Shown here: positions 27,620 through 37,868 of the stretch, in pieces
Position numbering within the stretch: position 1 is the first letter of the stretch
How the letters are laid out: each line of letters starts with the position of its first letter
From: Hydrogenovibrio sp. SC-1
Lineage (GTDB): Bacteria; Pseudomonadota; Gammaproteobacteria; Thiomicrospirales; Thiomicrospiraceae
Length of the DNA: 64,000 nucleotides
Assembly: GCF_002848135.1 (NCBI RefSeq)
Contig: NZ_PKGB01000002.1
Span: forward strand, 1-64,000
Reading direction: 5' to 3'
Position numbers and translations under genes: made by a program
Notes under the pieces: model-generated
Database searches by the model: none
The model's input: the letters and a program-made list of their open reading frames with translations, nothing else
Told to the model about the DNA's origin: nothing

Positions 27620-27672
27620 ATCATGCCGCTCCAAACATTGGAGACAGTTATCCTGCCTAAAAACATTTAGGG

Positions 27673-29220
27673 CTATGTCGTCGCAGAGGTTTCGATTGAA
27701 CGGCTATATTTTGGGGATTTGAGTTGTTCGAATTGGTTCAGAAAGCTTTTGGCTTGGGTGGCGATTTGGGCGACACCACCCGTTTGTTCGCTTTCGATAT
27801 TGATGGGTAACACTGGGTCGTGTAACGATTTTCGAATCAGAAACCAGCCATGGCCATGTGCCGCATCCACGGTCACATGAACGCCTTCAACATTATTGGG
27901 GGTGAGCGACCAGCCAGGTTGCTTTGCCGCAAACAGCTCGAACTGTTTGAGCACCTTATCGGCCTCTGCGCCAAAACCCTCCGTAGTGATTTTTACACGA
28001 TATTCTTTGGCTTCAACTGGCTCAGGTAATCCGGCAATCAGTTCGTCCACACTGCCTTTGCCCTCGGCATGCAGCTGTGCGGCCTTAATAAGGATTTTGG
28101 CAATTTGATAAGCGCCGTCATCAAGAAAGTAGTTTTCTTTTAGAGCGCCATGTCCCGAGGTTTCCATCGCCAGCCAACTGGCTTGGCCTTCTCGATTTAA
28201 GCGAATGGATTCGTTAATCACATTTTTATAGCCGCGTTTAAATCGATAATGAACGCCACCCAAGGTGTTTTCAATCCATTGCTTTAGCCCCGTAGAGGTC
28301 ACCGAGTCGGTGACGATGACCGTGCCGGGATGCTGTTCGAGCACGATGGCAGCCATCAGCGCAATAAAACGATTACGGTTTATAGGGTGGCCGTTTTTAT
28401 CCACTGCGCCAGCACGGTCGACATCGGTATCGAAAATAATCCCTAGGTCGGCCTGATGATGATTGACTGCAGCCATAATCGCATCCATTGCTGCCGAATC
28501 TTCAGGATTGGGAATGTGATTTGGAAAAGCCCCATCGGGTTGCAGAAACTGGCTACCGTGGGTGTCGGCGCCCAACGGTTTCAATACCTTTTCCACAAAA
28601 AAACCGCCTGCACCATTGCCCGCATCTACCACAATTTTCAACCCTGACAAGGGCTTGTTACCCTGCCCCGCACCTTGGCGAATGGTCGCTACCAGCGAAG
28701 CGGCGTAATCGTCCATTAACGGAATTTTTTGAATTTTTGAAGTTGGGGGAGCTTCAAATGTCCCGATTTCAGTGGCAAGCGTGAGTAGCGCGGTGATCTC
28801 ATCTTTCTCTAACCCGCCGTTGCGGGTAAAAAACTTGAGCCCGTTTCGATTAAATGGCAGATGGCTTGCAGTGAGCATAATGGTGCCATCGTAGGCATGG
28901 TTTTCAAACACCGTTGCCATAAACATCGCTGGGGTGGAGGAAAGTCCGCTGTCGGCAATGAACCGACAACCCGCTTTTGCCAACCCTTGAAAAACAGCGG
29001 TCTTCAGCGTGTCTGATGATAAACGAGAATCATGGCCTACGGCCACTTTCAATTCAGTAATGGGCTTACCGATTTGCTGTGAAAGCCATTGCGCAAACGC
29101 CAAACCAATGGAGCGCACAATCTCTGGCGTTAGATTGACTGTTTCGCCAACAACGCCATCTAACGCGACACCCCGTATATCGCTGCCATTCTGTAATTTC
29201 AGCCAAGCCTGGTTCATCAT
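27673..29220 (-). CDS. Phosphomannomutase/phosphoglucomutase
   Basis: A 515-residue alpha-D-phosphohexomutase interconverting the 1- and 6-phosphates of glucose or mannose. Domain 1 has the phosphoserine loop TASHLPFNRNGLKFF (usual form TASHNP), domain 2 the metal loop DTDVDRAGAVD, and domain 3 the sugar loop METSGHGALKENYFLDDGAY. A C-terminal domain follows with KITTEGFG and VHVTVDAAHGHGWFLIRKSLHDP. The Leu after Ser-His in the active loop is a variant seen in some members. It supplies sugar nucleotides for the envelope or glycogen. An ATG pair at the start follows GGAACGAG. Confidence 0.9.
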   Translation of the reverse strand: MMNQAWLKLQNGSDIRGVALDGVVGETVNLTPEIVRSIGLAFAQWLSQQIGKPITELKVAVGHDSRLSSDTLKTAVFQGLAKAGCRFIADSGLSSTPAMFMATVFENHAYDGTIMLTASHLPFNRNGLKFFTRNGGLEKDEITALLTLATEIGTFEAPPTSKIQKIPLMDDYAASLVATIRQGAGQGNKPLSGLKIVVDAGNGAGGFFVEKVLKPLGADTHGSQFLQPDGAFPNHIPNPEDSAAMDAIMAAVNHHQADLGIIFDTDVDRAGAVDKNGHPINRNRFIALMAAIVLEQHPGTVIVTDSVTSTGLKQWIENTLGGVHYRFKRGYKNVINESIRLNREGQASWLAMETSGHGALKENYFLDDGAYQIAKILIKAAQLHAEGKGSVDELIAGLPEPVEAKEYRVKITTEGFGAEADKVLKQFELFAAKQPGWSLTPNNVEGVHVTVDAAHGHGWFLIRKSLHDPVLPINIESEQTGGVAQIATQAKSFLNQFEQLKSPKYSRSIETSATT

Positions 29221-29249
29221 TTTCTCGTTCCATTAAAGGTTTAAAATGC

Positions 29250-29259
29250 CCAGGCCTGG
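29250..29259. repeat. CCAGGCCTGG palindrome, intergenic
   Basis: An exact core copy between the CopD-like gene and the phosphohexomutase gene, both on the minus strand. The right side continues GGTCAATATTT, like other copies; the left arm is shorter. Confidence 0.7.
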
Positions 29260-29271
29260 TCAATATTTGGG

Positions 29272-29745
29272 CTAAATTGGCCAATAAGCGCCGGTAGCGC
29301 CGATAATAAATTCAATCGTGCCGAGCATGAGGTTCAGTGCGATTAAGGGGCGCATCTGACCATTCATGATTTGCCCCGCTTCTGCCAGTTCGTATTGCTC
29401 AATGCGAATGTTAAATTTTGCATAAGGACCAAAAAACAGCCAAGCAAAAACAATAACCATTAACCAGCCAATTCCACTCATTACTTTAAGGTATAAGGGG
29501 GTTTGTTCCAATCCGCCAAAGTCTTTCATGATCAGCCAATAACCGCTAATCACAATTAAGCCGATAAACAGCCAAACCCAAACGAAAAAGCGGCGAAAGA
29601 CTTTTTGCCAAAGCTGAACCCTATCAGTGGGCTCAAGCATCATTGCAGAGGGTCGAAGTACGCGATAAGCAAAGAAGATTCCGCCCACCCATAACATGGC
29701 GGCAACAGCGTGAAGGGAGATTGCGATTTGGCTTTCAACAGACAT
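29272..29745 (-). CDS. CopD-like four-helix membrane protein
   Basis: A 157-residue integral membrane protein with four segments (about 5-25, 48-68, 85-103 and 130-152). The pattern ISLHAVAAMLWVGGIFFAYRVLRPS with conserved His and Trp is typical of CopD-family and related small membrane proteins. These are linked to copper uptake or haem-like cofactors, but the function of stand-alone members is uncertain. It lies upstream of the phosphohexomutase gene on the same strand, separated by a palindrome copy, and is divergent from the arsenic cluster. Confidence 0.75.
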   Translation of the reverse strand: MSVESQIAISLHAVAAMLWVGGIFFAYRVLRPSAMMLEPTDRVQLWQKVFRRFFVWVWLFIGLIVISGYWLIMKDFGGLEQTPLYLKVMSGIGWLMVIVFAWLFFGPYAKFNIRIEQYELAEAGQIMNGQMRPLIALNLMLGTIEFIIGATGAYWPI

Positions 29746-29945
29746 GGGATTCCTTTTATTTAAGTCTTTGGATAATTCATTAAACTGATTAAACCTTAAC
29801 CGCTGCTTAAAATCAAACTAATCCAACCCCTTTGATTTTCACAACGAAAGTTAACCTGATCATCCGTGACGGTGATTGCGTGTTTGAGTTCTCAATTTTG
29901 AGTGGATAACACCCTTTTTTGATAAGACTCGTTTTTTCATTGAAT

Positions 29946-29965
29946 ATATCCGCCTACACGGATAT
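29946..29965. promoter_or_regulatory. Putative ArsR operator before arsP-like operon
   Basis: A perfect inverted repeat ATATCCG-CCTACA-CGGATAT lies 38 bp before the permease start. It is nearly identical to the repeat between arsR and gap at 35141-35160. Two copies in one arsenic cluster suggest both promoters answer to the ArsR encoded here. Confidence 0.75.
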
Positions 29966-30002
29966 ACTATTTTTTTAGCGAAATTTCTCCGTGGGGTAAA
30001 GG

Positions 30003-30965
30003 ATGTTTGAGCAACTGGCAAATTGGATCGCTTACGATTTGTTACAACTGAGTGCCGAGTCACAAACCGGAAGTGCCGTGCAATTCTTTGTCATGGATAG
30101 CGTCAAGATTTTCGTGATGCTGGTAGTGATTATTTATGTGATGGGATTGTTGCGAGCCTATGTTTCGACCGAACGTATTCGCGAGATCGTTACGGGCAAA
30201 CCTAAGTGGATGGGACGCTCATTAGCGATCAGCTTAGGCTCAGTGACGCCTTTTTGCTCTTGTTCTTCTGTGCCACTATTTATTGGATTTGTTGAAGCGC
30301 GTATTCCGCTAGGCATTACCTTCGCATTTTTAATTGCCAGCCCCATGATTAACGAAGTCGCCGTGGTCTTGCTAATTAGCATTCTAGGCTGGGAAATTGC
30401 GGCGTTGTATGTCCTTGCGGGCGTAGTGGTTGCCTATATTGGCTCCATCGTCATGGAATGGTTCAAACCAGAACGGTGGGTAGAGTCTTATGTTTGGGAT
30501 ATTAAAATGCGCCATCAGCAGGAACTAGAAGCCCAAACCGGAGGGCTGAGCGCTCGCCACGAATTTGCTTGGAACGAAGTCAAGGTCATTGTAAAACGTA
30601 TTTGGCATTGGGTGTTTATCGGTATTGGATTGGGAGCCTTATTTCATGGTTATGTACCTGAAGCTTGGGTGAGCACCTATTTAGCAGATGCCTCCAATTG
30701 GTGGAGTGTACCAGCAGCCGTCGCTTTAGGGGTGCCTTTATATTCAAATGCCACCGGCGTAATTCCAGTGATTGAAGCCATGCTGGGCAAAGGGGTTCCG
30801 ATTGGAACCAGTTTGGCTTTAATGATGAGTATTGCAGCGCTGTCCTTACCGGAACTACTCATCCTGCGCAAAGTCATTCGCTGGCCTGCGTTAATGGTGT
30901 TTGCGTCGGTATTAGTAGTTGCATTTATTTTCGTGGGTTATCTGTTTAATTTTTTGTATGCATAA
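30003..30965 (+). CDS. ArsP-like permease
   Basis: A 320-residue inner membrane permease of the DUF318/ArsP_1 family, with two repeats of about four membrane segments. The first repeat has the TPFCSCSSVPLFIGF cysteine motif and the second PLYSNATGVIPVIEAML. ArsP exports trivalent organoarsenicals such as methylarsenite in characterised cases; other members are linked to copper or zinc. A good ribosome site (GGGGTAAAGG) is present. An ArsR-type operator lies upstream, and a thioredoxin-like protein is encoded 20 bp downstream, a frequent pairing. The arsenic role rests on operator sharing and family; the substrate is not proven. Confidence 0.8.
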   Translation: MFEQLANWIAYDLLQLSAESQTGSAVQFFVMDSVKIFVMLVVIIYVMGLLRAYVSTERIREIVTGKPKWMGRSLAISLGSVTPFCSCSSVPLFIGFVEARIPLGITFAFLIASPMINEVAVVLLISILGWEIAALYVLAGVVVAYIGSIVMEWFKPERWVESYVWDIKMRHQQELEAQTGGLSARHEFAWNEVKVIVKRIWHWVFIGIGLGALFHGYVPEAWVSTYLADASNWWSVPAAVALGVPLYSNATGVIPVIEAMLGKGVPIGTSLALMMSIAALSLPELLILRKVIRWPALMVFASVLVVAFIFVGYLFNFLYA

Positions 30966-30985
30966 AATAGTAAAGGAAGTTCAGA

Positions 30986-31648
30986 ATGAAAAATAATTTA
31001 ATGGTGCGTTTAATGACGCTGTTTATTTTAGTGGGCATCGCTTTAGCGCATTTCTCCGGACAAACGGATTTGTGGTCGGCTAACTGGCTTTGGTTGGCAA
31101 TTATGCCCGCATTTATGGGCTTTCAAGCGACCTTTACTGGATTTTGTCCAGCAGGATTTATTGGTAAGTTATCCAAATCCGGCGAATGTTGTCCGGGCGG
31201 AAGTTGTGGAACTGACAAGGCTTCTACACCAGAAAAAGCCACAACTAAAAAATCCGACAACGCCTGTTGTATCGGTTCTTCGGAAAGCCAAGCAGACCAA
31301 AACACGGGCTGCTGTGGTTCAAATGCTAGCGAAAAGACACCGACTACATCCAGTTGTTGCGGCTCAGATGATCAGTCTAAATCAACTGACTGTTGTAGCG
31401 GTTCAACTGAGGGATTGGAAATCAAAGTATTGGGCACTGGCTGCGCAAACTGTAATAACACCGTTAAAGTGATTCAGGCAACAGCAGATGAGCTTGGCGT
31501 GAGCGTCAAGGTCATTAAAATTGAAGACATTGCCGAAATCGCCGCCTATGGCGTGATGACAACCCCGGCCGTCGTGATTAACGAACAAGTAGTTCATTCA
31601 GGGGGTATTCCATCGAAAAAAGTCATTACCGAGTGGTTATCGGCTTAA
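30986..31648 (+). CDS. DUF2892 - CysCys-rich - thioredoxin-like fusion
   Basis: A 220-residue protein in three parts. Residues 1-60 form a DUF2892-type membrane hairpin ending in GFCPAGFIGKL. Residues 65-140 are a low-complexity linker with six clustered cysteine motifs: CCPGGSCG, CCIGSS, GCCGSN, SCCGSD and DCCSGS. Residues 142-220 are a MTH895-type redox-active disulfide domain with GTGCANCNN (CxxC) and TTPAVVINEQVVHSGG. Such Trx-like domains often follow DUF318 permeases. The linker may bind arsenite or another soft metal and hand it to the permease; that is inference. Ribosome site AAAGGAAG. Confidence 0.8.
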   Translation: MKNNLMVRLMTLFILVGIALAHFSGQTDLWSANWLWLAIMPAFMGFQATFTGFCPAGFIGKLSKSGECCPGGSCGTDKASTPEKATTKKSDNACCIGSSESQADQNTGCCGSNASEKTPTTSSCCGSDDQSKSTDCCSGSTEGLEIKVLGTGCANCNNTVKVIQATADELGVSVKVIKIEDIAEIAAYGVMTTPAVVINEQVVHSGGIPSKKVITEWLSA

Positions 31649-31720
31649 GCTAGGGCAAACTGTAAACCCCCAGCTATTTGACCTGAAGGTACCAAAACAT
31701 GGATTCTATAGGAGGGCGAT

Positions 31721-32137
31721 ATGACAATCAGGACGATAGGCACCGCTAAACTTTTCCATGTTTTTATGATGTTTGTGCTTGCAGGACTATTATCGGTTGC
31801 ATCGGCAGAAGACTGGATGGATTATGGCGATGCCATGGTGCCAGAGGGCACTCAAAAAGTCACCTTTATTGAATTGGGTGCCAATCGCTGTCTTCCTTGT
31901 CGGATGATGCAGCCCATTTTAAAAACCCTTGAAGAACGCTATCCTCAAGACCTTAAAGTGGTGTTTATTGATGTTTGGAAAGAGAACGGCGAAATAGCTG
32001 GCAAGAAATACCAACTTAGATCAATTCCCACTCAAATATTCTACAATGCCCAAGGCGAAGAAATATTTCGTCATGAGGGCTTTTTCGCGCAAAAACAAAT
32101 TGAAGACCTGCTGAAAAAACAGGGGGTCACTCAATGA
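31721..32137 (+). CDS. Exported thioredoxin-like protein
   Basis: A 138-residue protein with an N-terminal signal or anchor (cleavage near ASA-ED, residue 29-30) and a thioredoxin fold with active site CLPC in GANRCLPCRMMQP and the cis-proline loop RSIPTQIFYN. It probably works in the periplasm as a thiol reductase. Its stop overlaps the start of the CcdA-like gene (ATGA), so the two are coupled and the membrane protein is the likely electron donor. It continues the arsenic operon; a strong AGGAGGGCG ribosome site precedes the start. Confidence 0.85.
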   Translation: MTIRTIGTAKLFHVFMMFVLAGLLSVASAEDWMDYGDAMVPEGTQKVTFIELGANRCLPCRMMQPILKTLEERYPQDLKVVFIDVWKENGEIAGKKYQLRSIPTQIFYNAQGEEIFRHEGFFAQKQIEDLLKKQGVTQ

Positions 32138-32838
32138 TTTTAGACATCTTAACAACCCTCTCCAATGCACTGACAGAGGCTCCTCATTGGGCGTTAATCG
32201 CTGCATTTTTCTGGGGCGTGATCAGCGTATTGTTTTCCCCTTGTCACTTAGCCAGCATTCCTTTGGTCATGAGTTTTGTGGGCGCACAAAGTGATTGCAA
32301 CGCCCGCCGCGCTTTTTGGCTTTCCTCACTATTTGCTTTGGGCATTTTAATCATTATTGCAATACTGGGTGTGATTACCAGTAGTTTGGGTCGCATGTTA
32401 GGCGATGTGGGACCATGGATTGATTGGGGAGCAGCCCTCATTTTTATCTTGGCAGGACTACTGTTTTTGGACTGGATTCGACTACCCAACTTTTCTAATG
32501 CTGTCTTAAAGGGCGTAACATCCAAAGGCTATTCTGCTGCGTTGGGTCTAGGTATGTTATTTGGAACCATCTTAGGCCCTTGTGCGTTCGGCTTTATGAT
32601 GCCAGTGCTCGCCCTGTCACTCAGTGTTGCTTCCCAAGACTTTGGCTTTGCCATTTCACTGATGCTACTTTATGGTCTCGGGCACTCCGCCCCCATTATG
32701 GCACTGGGAACCTCAACTGCAAAAATACAGAAAGTGCTGAATGCCTTACCCAATGATCAACTATTACAACGTCTTAAAAAAGGGTTTGGTTGGCTGATGA
32801 TTGCCATCGGCATTTGGTGGTTATTTAAAGTCTTCTGA
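32134..32838 (+). CDS. CcdA/DsbD-like membrane electron carrier
   Basis: A 234-residue protein with about six membrane segments and the two conserved Pro-Cys sites of the CcdA family, FSPCHLASIPLVMSF and GPCAFGFMMPVL, at the starts of helices 1 and 4. It moves reducing equivalents from cytoplasmic thioredoxin to periplasmic thiol proteins, here most likely to the thioredoxin-like product encoded just before it. In an arsenic operon this pair may keep a periplasmic or membrane metal-binding thiol reduced. It ends 25 bp from the convergent arsJ gene. Confidence 0.85.
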   Translation: MILDILTTLSNALTEAPHWALIAAFFWGVISVLFSPCHLASIPLVMSFVGAQSDCNARRAFWLSSLFALGILIIIAILGVITSSLGRMLGDVGPWIDWGAALIFILAGLLFLDWIRLPNFSNAVLKGVTSKGYSAALGLGMLFGTILGPCAFGFMMPVLALSLSVASQDFGFAISLMLLYGLGHSAPIMALGTSTAKIQKVLNALPNDQLLQRLKKGFGWLMIAIGIWWLFKVF

Positions 32839-32863
32839 CCAGTTCAAATAACTTCAATCGTCG

Positions 32864-34039
32864 CTAGGCGTGATTAATTTTTAGTGTCAGTCCTCCGGCC
32901 ATTAGAATCATCGCAGCAGATGCGATTAAGCACCCCTCCAGCCCAACCGTTTGATATAGATACCCTGATAAGACCGTTCCAGCCAAGCGCCCACCGGCAT
33001 TGGCCATATAATAGAAGCCGACTTGTTTGGAGGTGCCATCCTGATCGGCATAAGCAACGATTAAGTAAGAATGAACAGCAGAATTCAGTGCAAATAAAAC
33101 ACCAAATAAACCTAAGCCAATCATGATGATCCATTGTGGGTTCAGCTCAAGCGAATAGGCAATTGCTAGGGGCACACCCGCCAAAACAATCGCCAACCCA
33201 AAGGCGGTACGATGGGTTGGATTACGATTTTTACCAATGAATTTAGGCGAAACTGCCTGCACAATGCCATAACCGATAATCCAAAGCGCCATAAAGGTTC
33301 CAATTTGTAGATGCGTCCAGTCCAGCACGCTGGCTGCGAAAACGGGGAGTGCGACCACAAACCAAACATCACGAGCGCCAAACAGAAAGAATCGAGCGAA
33401 AGATAGCCAATTGATCGCTTGAGAATGCGAAAACATCTGGGAAAATTTGGGGGCATTTTTAGATTTGCCCAAAGCTCCCTCCAACTTTATCCAAGAAATC
33501 ATTAACGCAACAGACAGCAGCGCCGCCATAATCCACATGGCATTAACAAACCCAAACACTTCAAGCAGCAGCGCCCCCAAAAAGAAACCCACCCCTTTAA
33601 GGGCATTTTTAGAGCCGGTTAACCCCGAAACCCAGCGATACAACTTACCATCGCCATCACTGGCTAAGGATTTGACGGCGCTTTTGGCACTCATTTTATT
33701 CAGGTCTTTGGCAATCCCCGAAAGGGCTTGAGCCACCATCACATAAAGCACACTGAGCCATTCGGCAGGAACCGTCAGCATCACCAATGCCAATATTTGT
33801 ATCGACAAACCAATATTCATGGTGACATTGAGACCCGCTCGAGCACCCAGCCAACCACCCAATAGATTCGTGACAATACCAAAAAATTCATAAAACAAGA
33901 ACAACATGGCGAGTTCTAACGGACTGTAACCCAGTTGGTAGAAATACAATAAAACCAACATTCTTAAAGCGCCATCTGTTAGGGTAAACGCCCAGTAATT
34001 TCCGGTCACGATTGCATATTGTTTTTGGCTGTTCGTCAT
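32864..34039 (-). CDS. arsJ: ArsJ organoarsenical efflux MFS transporter
   Basis: A 391-residue major facilitator protein with about twelve segments. It starts ITGNYWAFTLTDGALRMLVLLYFYQLGYSPLELAMLFLFYEFFG, matching the ArsJ family as I know it. ArsJ exports 1-arseno-3-phosphoglycerate, made from arsenate by glyceraldehyde-3-phosphate dehydrogenase. The gap gene lies 34 bp upstream on the same strand, which is the diagnostic gap-arsJ pair. It is transcribed from the arsR/gap intergenic region, which carries an ArsR-type operator. Confidence 0.9.
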   Translation of the reverse strand: MTNSQKQYAIVTGNYWAFTLTDGALRMLVLLYFYQLGYSPLELAMLFLFYEFFGIVTNLLGGWLGARAGLNVTMNIGLSIQILALVMLTVPAEWLSVLYVMVAQALSGIAKDLNKMSAKSAVKSLASDGDGKLYRWVSGLTGSKNALKGVGFFLGALLLEVFGFVNAMWIMAALLSVALMISWIKLEGALGKSKNAPKFSQMFSHSQAINWLSFARFFLFGARDVWFVVALPVFAASVLDWTHLQIGTFMALWIIGYGIVQAVSPKFIGKNRNPTHRTAFGLAIVLAGVPLAIAYSLELNPQWIIMIGLGLFGVLFALNSAVHSYLIVAYADQDGTSKQVGFYYMANAGGRLAGTVLSGYLYQTVGLEGCLIASAAMILMAGGLTLKINHA

Positions 34040-34073
34040 AGATTTCTCATTCCGTTCTTTTAAGGCGACAGTT

Positions 34074-35090
34074 TTACGACAAATCTCGATTGGCTGAACC
34101 CACCTTTAATGCCAGTTCCATCATCCGTTGCACATAACCAATTTCATTGTCATACCAAGCCAAAACTTTTACATGAGTGCCATTAATAACACGGGTTGAA
34201 AGAGCATCTATCACCGAAGAACAGGTCTCCCCTTCAAAATCAACTGAGACTAAAGGCAAGTCCTCATAGCCTAAGATATTTTTTAAATCACCTTCAGAGG
34301 CTTCTTTAAAAAAGTGATTCACTTCATCAACCGAGGTAGGGCGCTTCATTTCCATCACTAAGTCGGTCAAAGAGGCATTCATAAAAGGAACCCGAACCGC
34401 AATGCCATCCAATCGTCCATTTAATTCAGGAAAGATGGTGCCAATGGCGGTGGCGGAACCAGTGGAAGTTGGAATAAGCGATTCAAAACTGGAGCGTGCA
34501 CGTCGCCAATCTTTATGGCCATGATCGACCACTTTTTGGGTATTGGTACGATCATGCATCGTCGTGATAGACCCATGAGAAATGCCTATTTTTTCATGCA
34601 AAACCTTTATCACAGGAGCGATACAGTTGGTGGTACAAGAAGCTGCGGTGATCAGCTTGTCTTCACCCGCAACAAAAATATCATCGTTTATCCCCATGAC
34701 AATATTTTTAACATCTTCCTTTAAAGGCGCGGCCACAATTACCTGTTTGACCCCTTGATCAAAATACGGTTGTAACTGCGCTCGCGTACGAAAAGCACCC
34801 GTGCACTCCAATACCACATCAACCTTTAGCGCACCCCAGTCAAAGTCTTCAATCGCTTGCTGAGAACTGTATCCAATGGGATGGTGATTAATCAAAATCT
34901 GGCCTTTCTCTTCTGTGGCTTTGTGTTGCCAACGACCATGTGCCGAATCATAATTCAACAAATGGGCTGAGCCTGCCGCATCGGTGGCAATCTCATTAAT
35001 ATGTACAAATTCAACATCTTTCCAACCAAAAGCTTGACGCAAGCCCAGCCGACCCATACGACCAAAACCATTTATTGCTATACGAATCAC
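34074..35090 (-). CDS. ArsJ-associated glyceraldehyde-3-phosphate dehydrogenase
   Basis: A 338-residue GAPDH. The NAD domain starts [20 protein letters not shown], the catalytic Cys lies in [11 protein letters not shown], and the catalytic His in [11 protein letters not shown]. It is immediately upstream of arsJ and divergent from arsR, so it is the arsenate-detoxifying paralogue and probably not the glycolytic enzyme. Using arsenate in place of phosphate it forms 1-arseno-3-phosphoglycerate, which ArsJ exports. The ArsR-type operator lies about 50 bp before its start. Confidence 0.92.
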   Translation of the reverse strand: MIRIAINGFGRMGRLGLRQAFGWKDVEFVHINEIATDAAGSAHLLNYDSAHGRWQHKATEEKGQILINHHPIGYSSQQAIEDFDWGALKVDVVLECTGAFRTRAQLQPYFDQGVKQVIVAAPLKEDVKNIVMGINDDIFVAGEDKLITAASCTTNCIAPVIKVLHEKIGISHGSITTMHDRTNTQKVVDHGHKDWRRARSSFESLIPTSTGSATAIGTIFPELNGRLDGIAVRVPFMNASLTDLVMEMKRPTSVDEVNHFFKEASEGDLKNILGYEDLPLVSVDFEGETCSSVIDALSTRVINGTHVKVLAWYDNEIGYVQRMMELALKVGSANRDLS

Positions 35091-35140
35091 GGAAAGCTCC
35101 TTATAATTAAAATCTGTTTAAACGGCTTTTGATAACTTTC

Positions 35141-35160
35141 ATATTCGCCTATACGGATAT
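35141..35160. promoter_or_regulatory. Putative ArsR operator, arsR/gap intergenic
   Basis: The inverted repeat ATATTCG-CCTATA-CGGATAT lies between the divergent arsR and gap genes, differing by one arm mismatch from the copy at 29946-29965. It is placed to control both arsR and gap-arsJ. Confidence 0.75.
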
Positions 35161-35201
35161 AGAATTATAGCAATAACCCCAAAAGATCAACTGAAACTTT
35201 T

Positions 35202-35552
35202 ATGACAACCCCTTTATTAGAAGACTATGCACTCTTTCACAAAGCGCTAGCTGAACCGATTCGCTTACGCATATTGGCTTTATTGAATTCAAGAGATTTT
35301 TTGTGTGTTTGCGACCTTGTCTCTGTTTTGGATATATCACAAAGCACCGTTTCAAGACACCTTGCCTACCTAAAGAACAAACAGCTATTAAACTCTTGGA
35401 GGGAAGGCACCTGGATTCATTACGCCATCAATGAAAATCATACTGCTTACGCCATCTTACAAACCATCCTGATCGAGCTAGCGACGCTAGATGAGATTAT
35501 CAATGACGAGCAAAAACTCAACACCTACGAACAAACGCCCAGACAGTGCTAA
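35202..35552 (+). CDS. arsR: ArsR-family arsenic-responsive repressor
   Basis: A 116-residue winged-helix repressor. It starts with HKALAEPIRLRILALL, and the arsenite-sensing cysteines sit in the DNA-binding helix region as FLCVCDLVSVLDISQSTVSRHLAYLK. The Cys-x-Cys in that helix is the classical ArsR As(III) site. It is divergent from gap-arsJ, with an inverted repeat in between. The same repeat precedes the permease operon 5 kb away, which suggests one regulon. Confidence 0.93.
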   Translation: MTTPLLEDYALFHKALAEPIRLRILALLNSRDFLCVCDLVSVLDISQSTVSRHLAYLKNKQLLNSWREGTWIHYAINENHTAYAILQTILIELATLDEIINDEQKLNTYEQTPRQC

Positions 35553-35601
35553 CCAAAAATAGCTAATCTTAAAATCAGCTATGCTAGAATAGCTTCCATC
35601 T

Positions 35602-35704
35602 CTCGGGGTGCACACCTAAGTGCTGAGACGACAAAGTGAAATCTATTTTCCGGCAGTCGGGCCCGTTGAACTTGATCTGGTTAAAGCCAGCGTAGGGAAG
35701 AGAA
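35602..35704 (+). ncRNA. TPP riboswitch (thi box)
   Basis: The conserved core of the thiamine pyrophosphate riboswitch is present: GGGGTGC at 35605-35611, GTGCTGAGA near 35620, CCCGTTGAACTTGATCTGG at 35662-35680, and the closing AGCGTAGGGAAG. It precedes thiC and the thiOSGED genes. TPP binding should lower their expression, presumably through the hairpins that follow. Confidence 0.95.
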
Positions 35705-35712
35705 GATTCTTT

Positions 35713-35740
35713 GGGTACCCATTTCTTTGGGTGCCTTCTG
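35713..35740 (+). terminator. Hairpin after TPP riboswitch
   Basis: The stem GGTACCCA (35714-35721) pairs with TGGGTGCC (35728-35735) around a six-base loop. AGAAG at 35701-35705 can extend it with CTTCT at 35735-35739. AGAAG overlaps the 3' edge of the aptamer, so pairing could compete with ligand binding. The following T run is weak. Confidence 0.5.
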
Positions 35741-35777
35741 ATTGCTTTTAAATACCTTTGAACTTGTATCAAGTCGA

Positions 35778-35823
35778 GACAGGAACTTTAAAAGCCATCG
35801 CCTTCCTGTTTTGTCTTTTTTTT
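35778..35823 (+). terminator. Possible rho-independent attenuator in thiC leader
   Basis: An imperfect stem of GAC-AGGAA (35778-35785) with TTCCT...GTC (35803-35815) is followed directly by eight T residues (35816-35823). It lies about 100 bp before thiC and is a reasonable candidate for the expression platform of the riboswitch. Confidence 0.5.
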
Positions 35824-35905
35824 ACATTTCAGCGGATAACTAGTGCACGGTCTTTTAATTTTGACCTTTGCCCATCTTTTTACGCGGTTTTTTTCATCCT
35901 TTTAA

Positions 35906-37819
<1,914 letters not shown>

Positions 37820-37868
37820 ACGACTTTGCGATCAGCTTGCGGCCATGCCGCAACACTAGGAGAAAATA

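Noticed and set aside
29860-30063. Small minus-strand frame over the permease promoter
   Set aside because: It overlaps the ArsR-type operator and the permease start and has no recognisable protein features.
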